A DNA stretch of 12,058 nt, taken from positions 4,045 to 16,102 of the forward strand of contig DJFQ01000262.1 of NCBI GenBank assembly GCA_002432095.1, given 5' to 3'. Below, piece after piece: positions 1 to 5,543 of this stretch. Position 1 is the first letter of the stretch, and each line of letters begins with the position of its first letter. The DNA comes from Marinagarivorans sp. UBA5868 (GTDB lineage: Bacteria; Pseudomonadota; Gammaproteobacteria; Pseudomonadales; Cellvibrionaceae). The notes under the pieces are model-generated. The model had not been told where the DNA came from and did no database searches. It was given only the letters and a program-made list of their open reading frames with translations. Made by a program: the position numbers and the translations under genes.

Positions 1-15
1 TTGCAAGATCCCCAA

Positions 16-120
16 CCCACCACGATCTAGCTTTAACCCATCGCGATTTAGTTTTAGCCCACCGCGATTTAGTTTTAGCCCGCCACTATCTCGATTTAAC
101 CCACCACTATTTGACTTTAA
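16..120. repeat. five tandem 21-bp direct repeats, possible insertion-sequence end
   Basis: Five back-to-back units of exactly 21 bp (16-36, 37-57, 58-78, 79-99, 100-120) each begin CCC and end TTTAA or TTTTAG. Units 2 and 3 differ at one base (CCCATCG versus CCCACCG); the outer units are more divergent. A period of 21 bp is two helical turns, so each copy faces the same side of the DNA, as expected for an array of protein-binding sites. Because 21 is a multiple of three, the minus strand also stays open as a heptapeptide repeat (LKLNRGG-like) from an ATG at 132 to the window edge. My preferred reading is the repeat-bearing end of an IS21-like element: members of that family carry several direct repeats at their ends that bind transposase. 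A candidate end is ...GGTCA at 127-131. No transposase is visible, so this assignment is an inference. Confidence 0.8.
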
Positions 121-151
121 CTGCATGGTCATACTGTTTGCCCTCTCGCAA

Positions 152-179
152 TAACAACGTTACGGACACATTGTTGTTA
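152..179. promoter_or_regulatory. inverted repeat upstream of the sensor kinase gene
   Basis: TAACAAC (152-158) and GTTGTTA (173-179) form a perfect 7-bp inverted repeat with 14 bp between the arms, giving 21 bp centre to centre. It lies about 190 bp upstream of the probable kinase start, in a stretch (133-370) with no other convincing gene. This geometry fits a dimeric regulator binding one DNA face, but no family is recognisable. A smaller palindrome, GTTGTTCAAC, sits at 304-313. I could not find a convincing -35/-10 pair in this stretch, so the promoter of the two-component operon is not located. Confidence 0.25.
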
Positions 180-370
180 GAAGCGACGCGCAACAGCCAT
201 GCGACAAATGCTCACCCTGGCTACGTCAAATGACGTATAGAGGGCCAACAAACAACCGTCGGTCTTGCGACCACAGCGATACGGCACAAGTCGTGCAATA
301 CAAGTTGTTCAACACAGGTCGATCAATATCGAAAGCACAAAAATCCCGCACATTTGAGAATTTCGTTGTC

Positions 371-3300
371 ATGGCGGCTATCCAGCAGATATTTCGTATT
401 CGCCGCAGCTATAACCAGTGGGTCAATAATCAGACACTGGAAGATTACGCTCTGCGATTTACTGCAAACGGCTCGCGCAAGTGGTCCTTGGCAAAAGTAT
501 CCATCACCGCCCTCGGCGCAATTTCGTTTTTGGCGCTGGAGGCCATTGGTGGTGCGATCACTCTGACCTACGGCACCACTAACGCAGTCAGCGCAATTTT
601 GGTGGTGGGCTTGCTCATATTTTTGACCGGCGTGCCGATCTGCTATTACGCCGCCCGCTATGGTGTGGATATTGATCTGCTCACTCGTGGTGCAGGTTTT
701 GGCTATATTGGCTCCACCGCAACGTCGCTGATTTACGCATCATTTACGTTTATCTTTTTTGCTCTGGAAGCGGCCATTATGGCCAAAGCGCTGGAGTTGC
801 TTACGGGTTTGCCGCTGGCCTGGGGATACGTAATCAGCTCCGTTATTGTGATCCCGTTGGTATTTCACGGCATCACTTTTATCAGCCGTTTTCAGTTGTG
901 GACGCAACCACTCTGGCTACTGCTGCAGATACTGCCCTTGGCGGTAATTTTTATTGCCGACTTTTCCATGATCGAAAACTGGGCGCACTATGAGTCGGCG
1001 CACCAAAGTGGGGATGGTGGGTTTAACATTTTGCTATTCGGTGCGGCAGCGTCGGTAATGTTTGCCCTTGTGGCGCAAATTGGCGAGCAGGTGGACTTTC
1101 TGCGTTTCCTACCGGCAAAGTCACCAAAAAATAATTTATCTTGGTGGATAGCGCTGCTTGCGGGTGGTCCCGGCTGGATTATTATCGGCATGCTGAAATT
1201 GCTGGCCGGTTCCTTCCTCGCCTATATCGCCCTCTCCCAAGGACTGCCTGCTGTAGAGGCGGCGGACCCGACAGCCATGTACACAGTGGCATTTTCCTAT
1301 CTCACACAATCTCCCAACGCAGCACTGCTACTCGCTGGCGTTTTTGTGATTTTGTCGCAATTAAAAATTAATGTAACCAATGCGTATGCCGGCTCCATCG
1401 CCTGGTCCAATTTTTTTTCCCGTCTTACACACAGCCACCCGGGGCGGGTGGTGTGGCTGGTCTTTAATGTTTGCATTGCATTACTACTGATGGAGCTTGG
1501 CGTTTATCACGCCTTTGAAAAAACCTTGAGTGTTTATGCGGTCGTAGCGGTTGCCTGGGTGGGATCGCTGGTGGCGGATCTGGTTATTAATAAGCCGCTT
1601 GGACTCAGCCCGCGCCATATCGAATTCAAACGCGCACATTTGTATGACATCAATCCGGTTGGTGTGGGCTCCATGGTGGTGGCATCGCTGGTGGGTATTT
1701 TCGCTTACCTGGGCCTTTTCGGTGTTTATGCGCAAGCGCTCGCGCATTTTATTGCCCTCGCTTGCGCATTTGTCTTGGTGCCATTAATCGCCAAATTAAC
1801 CGGCGGCCGTTTTTACATCGCCAGAGAACCTTCTATCGTCACATCTGACGCGATCATTCGCTGTTCCATTTGTGAAAACAGTTATGAACGGCAGGATATG
1901 GCATTTTGCCCCGCGTATGACGGCGCCATTTGCTCGCTTTGCTGCTCGCTGGATTCCCGATGCCGTGACGCGTGCAAAACCCACGACAGCTTCAGCGAAC
2001 AATTCACCCGGTTGTTGCAACGAGTCGTTCCGCGCAATCTCAGTGATTACATCAACATTCGGCTGGTGAATTTTATTGCCCTATTATGTTTTGTTGCGGG
2101 CGTTACTGGAATTCTTCTTTCGCTGATCTATGCCAATTCTATTACCGACAACCCGGCGACCAATGAATTTTTATCACAAACGCTGTGGAAGGTATTTTTT
2201 ATCTTGATGATTGTGGCCGGGGTGATTTCCTGGTTGTTTGTGCTGGCCCATGAAAGTCGCATTGTCGCGGAAGAGGAATCGCAGCGGCAAAACCGTCTGT
2301 TGGTCGAAGAAATCGACGCGCATAAAAAAACCGATCTTGCCCTGCAGCGGGCCAAGGAGACGGCGGAAGCGGCCAACAACGCCAAGAGTCGTTATCTCAC
2401 CGGTATCAGTCACGAGTTGCGCACACCACTAAACGCCATTCTCGGTTACGCACAATTGCTTGATCAAGACGAGCAGATTCCGCCACAGAAAAAGCACCAG
2501 GTGAAAGTAATCCAGCGCAGCGCGGAACATCTGACAGATCTGATCGAAGGTTTGCTGGATATTTCCAAAATCGAGGCGGGTCGCCTGGAAATTCAAAAAG
2601 ATGTATTTAATTTAAATGCGATGCTGAATCAGATCGTCGATATGTTTCAGTTGCAAGCTCAGGAGAATGGCTTGAATTTTCATTACACGCGTATTACCCA
2701 GCTACCGGATCTGGTGCAGGGAGACGAAAAGCGTGTGCGGCAGATTCTCATCAACTTATTGTCCAACGCAGTGAAATTTACTCCCAGCGGGGAAGTTGAA
2801 TTAAGTGTTCGCTATCGCAATCAGGTGGCGGAAATTCGTGTGCGTGATACCGGGATTGGCATCCCCGAGAGCGAGCTGGAGAGAATTTTCAAACCTTTTG
2901 AACGCATTCGCCTACCGGGCGCGCCTGTCGTTAACGGCACTGGCCTCGGCCTCACGATTACCAAATTGTTGGTGGATATTATGGGCGGCGACCTTACGGT
3001 ATCGGCCAACAATGGCGGCGGTGTTACCTTTTCTGTTTGGTTAATGCTGGCCCGGGTTTTTCAACGGGAATCCGAAGTGGTAAAGGTCAAAAAGATTTAC
3101 GGTTACGAAGGCCCAAAGCGCTCGCTGTTGGTAGTCGATGACGACGCGGCGCATCGGGGTTTAATGCACGACTTACTCAACCCATTGGGCTTCGTGGTGG
3201 TAGAGGTGCCGGATGCGGAAGCCTGTCTCAACGTGATTCAAACTTTTTCGCCGGATGCCTTTTTAATTGACCGCCGAATGCCCGGCATCGATGGGCCGCA

Positions 3301-3748
3301 ATTAGCGAGCACGCTGCGCGCCATGAATCTGCAACAGCCCATTATTATGGTGTCCGCCAATGCCAATGAAGATGCACCACCTGCAGAGTCTCATCCAAGC
3401 TATGACAGTTATTTGATCAAACCGGTACGCTTAGACAGCCTACTGGAAAAACTTGGCCAACATCTGCATTTAACCTGGCGCTACCAACCCAAAGCGGCAG
3501 CTGTTGCGCCGCCACTCGATTTTGCCAACACCATTGCTCCCGACGAGGAAGTGCTTGAAGAAATAATCGGCTGGGCAGAAGTGGGCGCCCTTGGCAAATT
3601 ACGTGAATTGCTCAATCGGTTAGAAGAACAAAATACGGTGGATCCGCACCTACTGCGGCATTTTCGCCAGTACGTGGATCACGTAAATCTTGCGGGTCTG
3701 ATCAAGGTGGTGCGCGCACTGCGCCAACCAGAGAATTCCGCTGAATGA
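371..3748 (+). CDS. NCS1-type transporter-coupled hybrid sensor histidine kinase
   Basis: Inner-membrane sensor of 1125 residues. Residues about 44-475 hold twelve hydrophobic helices resembling the NCS1 (cytosine/purine/allantoin permease) family. Residues 498-535 hold an eight-cysteine module. Two more helices follow (about 563-588 and 604-624), then a charged coiled-coil linker. The kinase core has the phosphoacceptor His681 in SHELRTPLN, the N-box with Asn799, DTGIGIP at 826-832 and GTGLGL at 856-861. A C-terminal receiver has the acidic pocket at 923-925, phospho-Asp967, Ser995 and Lys1017, followed by a helical tail. All catalytic residues are present. I chose the ATG at 371, which has GAGAA about 10 nt upstream. 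An in-frame ATG at 230 would add 47 residues of low-complexity, non-membrane sequence with no visible ribosome binding site. The gene probably forms an operon with the regulator 13 nt downstream. The ligand is unknown; a nucleobase-like compound is only a guess from the transporter family. Related transporter-kinase fusions (CbrA, CrbS) use an SLC5 rather than an NCS1 domain. Confidence 0.9.
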   Translation: MAAIQQIFRIRRSYNQWVNNQTLEDYALRFTANGSRKWSLAKVSITALGAISFLALEAIGGAITLTYGTTNAVSAILVVGLLIFLTGVPICYYAARYGVDIDLLTRGAGFGYIGSTATSLIYASFTFIFFALEAAIMAKALELLTGLPLAWGYVISSVIVIPLVFHGITFISRFQLWTQPLWLLLQILPLAVIFIADFSMIENWAHYESAHQSGDGGFNILLFGAAASVMFALVAQIGEQVDFLRFLPAKSPKNNLSWWIALLAGGPGWIIIGMLKLLAGSFLAYIALSQGLPAVEAADPTAMYTVAFSYLTQSPNAALLLAGVFVILSQLKINVTNAYAGSIAWSNFFSRLTHSHPGRVVWLVFNVCIALLLMELGVYHAFEKTLSVYAVVAVAWVGSLVADLVINKPLGLSPRHIEFKRAHLYDINPVGVGSMVVASLVGIFAYLGLFGVYAQALAHFIALACAFVLVPLIAKLTGGRFYIAREPSIVTSDAIIRCSICENSYERQDMAFCPAYDGAICSLCCSLDSRCRDACKTHDSFSEQFTRLLQRVVPRNLSDYINIRLVNFIALLCFVAGVTGILLSLIYANSITDNPATNEFLSQTLWKVFFILMIVAGVISWLFVLAHESRIVAEEESQRQNRLLVEEIDAHKKTDLALQRAKETAEAANNAKSRYLTGISHELRTPLNAILGYAQLLDQDEQIPPQKKHQVKVIQRSAEHLTDLIEGLLDISKIEAGRLEIQKDVFNLNAMLNQIVDMFQLQAQENGLNFHYTRITQLPDLVQGDEKRVRQILINLLSNAVKFTPSGEVELSVRYRNQVAEIRVRDTGIGIPESELERIFKPFERIRLPGAPVVNGTGLGLTITKLLVDIMGGDLTVSANNGGGVTFSVWLMLARVFQRESEVVKVKKIYGYEGPKRSLLVVDDDAAHRGLMHDLLNPLGFVVVEVPDAEACLNVIQTFSPDAFLIDRRMPGIDGPQLASTLRAMNLQQPIIMVSANANEDAPPAESHPSYDSYLIKPVRLDSLLEKLGQHLHLTWRYQPKAAAVAPPLDFANTIAPDEEVLEEIIGWAEVGALGKLRELLNRLEEQNTVDPHLLRHFRQYVDHVNLAGLIKVVRALRQPENSAE
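1862..1975 (+). other. eight-cysteine module between transporter and kinase domains
   Basis: Within the sensor kinase, residues 498-535 follow the pattern CxxC-x11-C-x7-CxxCC-x5-C-x3-C. The stretch includes CPAY and ICSLCCSLD. It lies just after the last transporter helix and before the two extra helices, so it is probably cytoplasmic, at the junction where a transport or binding signal would pass to the kinase. Cysteines in this density usually bind zinc or an iron-sulfur cluster. Which of the two, if either, cannot be read from sequence. Confidence 0.65.
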
Positions 3749-3761
3749 AGATGTTGTTGTT

Positions 3762-4673
3762 ATGAAAACCCAAAATTCTCATGATCTAATCCTAGTGGTC
3801 GACGATTCACCAGAAACTCTCGGCATGTTGAACGACGCCCTGGAAAAAGCTGGCATGACCACATTGGTGGCGCTGGAAGGACGGCAGGCGCTGAATATCG
3901 CCCGGAAGATGACGCCGGATATGATTCTGCTCGACGCGGTGATGCCCAATATGGACGGCTTTGAAACCTGCGAGCATTTAAAGCGCGATTTGGAACTCAA
4001 GAATATTCCGGTGATTTTCATGACCGGGCTGGCGGATACCGATAGCATCGTCAAAGGCTTTGCCGCCGGCGGTGTCGATTACGTCACCAAGCCCATTAAT
4101 CCATTAGAATTAGTCGCGCGCATCAAGGTGCATCTCAACAATGCACGCACCACACGCAGCGCTCAGGCAGCGTTAGACAGCACTGGGCAAAATCTCTGCG
4201 CGGTGAGTCGCCTCGGTGAGTTGCGCTGGGCAACGCCGCAAGTTAATCAATATTTGGAACGGCTATGCCCCGGCGGCTGGCAACAATTGCAGATTGCCGA
4301 CGTCCTCAGTCAATGGCTAAAACATAATCCACCGGAAGGCGGCCAACTTCAACTGGCCGCCGCCGGAACCACTCTCAAATGGGTATTGGTTGGTGCCGCC
4401 AGCGGTGATGAATATCTATTGCGATTGGTGAATGAAGATCAAGCAGATGAATGCGATCTACTCAAACAACGTTTTTCCGTCACTAGCCGCGAGGCCGAGG
4501 TACTGCTTTGGGTTGCTAAAGGCAAAACTAATCGGGAAATCGCCCAGATATTGGAATTAAGTCCGCGCACGGTGAATAAGCATTTGGAACAACTGTTTAA
4601 AAAGATCGGGGTGGAAAATCGGACCACCGCCGCAACCCTGGCGGTAGGCGTGTTACAAAAAAACCGAATTTAG
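3762..4673 (+). CDS. response regulator with receiver, PAS-like and LuxR-type DNA-binding domains
   Basis: Cytoplasmic transcription factor of 303 residues and the likely output partner of the kinase just upstream. The receiver domain (about 8-125) has the acidic pair Asp14-Asp15, phospho-Asp58 in LLDAVMPNMDG, Thr88 and Lys110 before Pro111. Residues about 138-225 look like a small PAS-type fold (AVSRLGELRWATPQ), which is weakly supported. Residues about 237-300 are a LuxR/NarL helix-turn-helix, with TSREAEVLLWVAKGKTNREI followed by LSPRTVNKHLEQLFKKIGV. The spacing of 13 nt from the kinase stop suggests one transcript and matched expression; the ribosome binding site is weak (GAAG region at 3747-3750). 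The kinase already carries its own receiver, so phosphate could pass through it or go directly to this protein. Target genes cannot be inferred. The family assignment is secure; the partnership rests on adjacency. Confidence 0.93.
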   Translation: MKTQNSHDLILVVDDSPETLGMLNDALEKAGMTTLVALEGRQALNIARKMTPDMILLDAVMPNMDGFETCEHLKRDLELKNIPVIFMTGLADTDSIVKGFAAGGVDYVTKPINPLELVARIKVHLNNARTTRSAQAALDSTGQNLCAVSRLGELRWATPQVNQYLERLCPGGWQQLQIADVLSQWLKHNPPEGGQLQLAAAGTTLKWVLVGAASGDEYLLRLVNEDQADECDLLKQRFSVTSREAEVLLWVAKGKTNREIAQILELSPRTVNKHLEQLFKKIGVENRTTAATLAVGVLQKNRI

Positions 4674-4725
4674 CTTAATTTTTCGCCGCCACACCATAAA
4701 CGTTCATAAATTAATCAGATGTGTT

Positions 4726-4745
4726 AAAAAGCAGCCAGAGGCTGC
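4726..4745 (-). terminator. intrinsic terminator facing left, no gene assigned
   Basis: GCAGCC (4731-4736), loop AGA and GGCTGC (4740-4745) make a perfect 6-bp GC-rich stem with a 3-nt loop. On the minus strand the stem is followed by five U residues (AAAAA at 4726-4730 on the + strand), the standard form of a Rho-independent terminator. On the + strand no U run follows (CTAGCATCG), so it would not act well as the terminator of the response regulator gene. The nearest minus-strand gene, glgA, ends 800 bp to the right and has its own hairpin. Confidence 0.6.
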
Positions 4746-4967
4746 CTAGCATCGTATTGCTTTTATGTCGTCATAGGTGGTTAAATACCGCGGCTTTTTG
4801 CCCACTTGGTGCAAATTTAGCCGGATAATCAGATGCAGCTTTGCCAAACTTATCTATACTCGTTAACACAATAATTAATAAATATTGGCTTGTTGTCTGG
4901 TTGTTTTTCCCGCTGTATCACCGATTGATTGTTGCGAAACAATACGTAGTGATTCTGAAAGCGCGAC

Positions 4968-4990
4968 GTGCCCATGGCACAGTTGGTGCC
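4968..4990 (+). promoter_or_regulatory. mutually exclusive hairpins in the leader of the small membrane protein gene
   Basis: GTGCC at 4968-4972, GGCAC at 4976-4980 and GTGCC at 4986-4990 are alternately complementary. The middle element can pair perfectly with the left copy (loop CAT) or the right copy (loop AGTTG), but not both. A fourth element, GGCGCC at 5030-5035 just before the ribosome binding site, could pair with the right copy (GGTGCC) through one G-U pair. This is the layout of an attenuator or RNA switch, but the arms are only 5-6 bp and may arise by chance. No known riboswitch class is recognised. Confidence 0.25.
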
Positions 4991-5016
4991 GCGTACCTTT
5001 TACAGATCCACAAATA

Positions 5017-5058
5017 ATGAGCGCTCAAAGGCGCCGTGATTCAGGAGACTCAAGGTGA
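5017..5058 (+). CDS. possible 13-codon upstream ORF coupled to the next gene
   Basis: ATG at 5017 opens a frame encoding MSAQRRRDSGDSR. Its TGA stop (5056-5058) overlaps the GTG start of the membrane protein gene (5055-5057) as GTGA. Such overlaps are typical of translational coupling, and the uORF contains the AGGAG ribosome binding site of the downstream gene. Its own start lacks a visible Shine-Dalgarno sequence (CACAAATA precedes it), so it may not be translated. The four-base overlap could be accidental. Confidence 0.2.
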   Translation: MSAQRRRDSGDSR

Positions 5059-5429
5059 AAAAACCCATTCGTTTTACGATTTATGTTGCCCTGCTCGCAT
5101 TTGCCTGGTTTATGTTGTCGCCAGCGCTCACCATCAACACTGCTCAGATCGGCGCGCCCATTAAAGCAATGCTGGGCGGCATGAACACACTGGCCATGGC
5201 AACCGTTGTTTTCGGCGTGGCGTTGCTCATTACCTTTATGATTACTTCTGGCTGGGGTTTGATTCTATTAGGCGCAATGGCACTGGTGGGTCTGATCGTG
5301 GTGAGCGTGCTGCATCCCTACCTGTTTCCCTTACTCATTCCTCTGTTTACCCTGTGGCTGCTCTGCGCCGCAGCACGCCGCAGAGAAAGTGCCGCACCAA
5401 AACCTGCGGCTCCGTCGAAACACGCTTGA
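5055..5429 (+). CDS. small multi-pass inner-membrane protein of unknown function
   Basis: I do not recognise this 124-residue protein. It starts with GTG, supported by a clear AGGAG at 5043-5047, 7 nt upstream. Hydrophobic segments are visible at about 8-26, 44-65 and 67-105, the last long enough for two helices, so three or four membrane passes are likely. The first segment follows a basic start (MKKPIR) and could serve as a signal anchor. The tail (about 107-124) is hydrophilic, rich in Arg, Ala, Pro and Lys, and probably cytoplasmic (AARRRESAAPKPAAPSKH). No catalytic motif or conserved signature is apparent. The gene stands alone, behind a long leader, and converges on glgA. It has no evident functional link to either neighbour. 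That it is a real gene is supported by the ribosome binding site, the membrane profile and the basic tail. Confidence 0.75.
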   Translation: MKKPIRFTIYVALLAFAWFMLSPALTINTAQIGAPIKAMLGGMNTLAMATVVFGVALLITFMITSGWGLILLGAMALVGLIVVSVLHPYLFPLLIPLFTLWLLCAAARRRESAAPKPAAPSKHA

Positions 5430-5481
5430 CCGTTATTTAAGCCCACTCCGCTTGAGCGTTTTCGATTAGCACGCTTGAGCG
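5423..5481. repeat. three copies of a CGCTTGAGCG-like decamer
   Basis: CGCTTGAGCG occurs exactly at 5450-5459 and 5472-5481, and as CGCTTGACCG at 5423-5432 across the stop codon of the membrane protein gene. The decamer is an inverted repeat (CGCT, two bases, AGCG). The two perfect copies start 22 bp apart. They may be binding sites or remnants of a short duplication, and no function is established. Confidence 0.45.
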
Positions 5482-5508
5482 ATTCCAATTACGCACATAT
5501 TGGTATTT

Positions 5509-5538
5509 CAAGCCGCCGCTCTCAGGGAAAGCGGCTTG
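5509..5538. terminator. hairpin between convergent genes, probable terminator of glgA
   Basis: CAAGCCGC (5509-5516) and GCGGCTTG (5531-5538) form a perfect 8-bp stem with a 14-nt loop, starting 5 bp beyond the glgA stop codon. Its position between two convergent genes suggests termination in both directions. Neither side has a strong U run, so it may be a weak terminator or a 3'-end stabilising structure. Confidence 0.5.
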
Positions 5539-5543
5539 GGTCT

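Larger units (their letters stand above)
4674..5054. other. 381-bp intergenic region with regulatory signals
   Basis: No protein gene longer than the small uORF at 5017 is convincing here. The region contains a minus-strand terminator (4726-4745), an AT-rich stretch around 4850-4890 with a TATACT hexamer at 4855-4860 that could be a -10 box for the downstream gene, competing small hairpins (4968-4990), two palindromes (GAGCGCTC at 5019-5026, GGCGCC at 5030-5035) and the ribosome binding site AGGAG at 5043-5047. No good -35 box stands 16-18 bp upstream of TATACT, so the promoter is tentative. If it is real, the leader would be nearly 190 nt long. Confidence 0.5.

Noticed and set aside
16..120. 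CRISPR array
   Set aside because: The repeats abut one another directly with no variable spacers, and the unit is only 21 bp. This is a tandem repeat.
4855..4860. TATACT as a firm promoter for the small membrane protein gene
   Set aside because: No acceptable -35 hexamer lies 16-18 bp upstream. It is kept only as a tentative -10 box in the intergenic entry.
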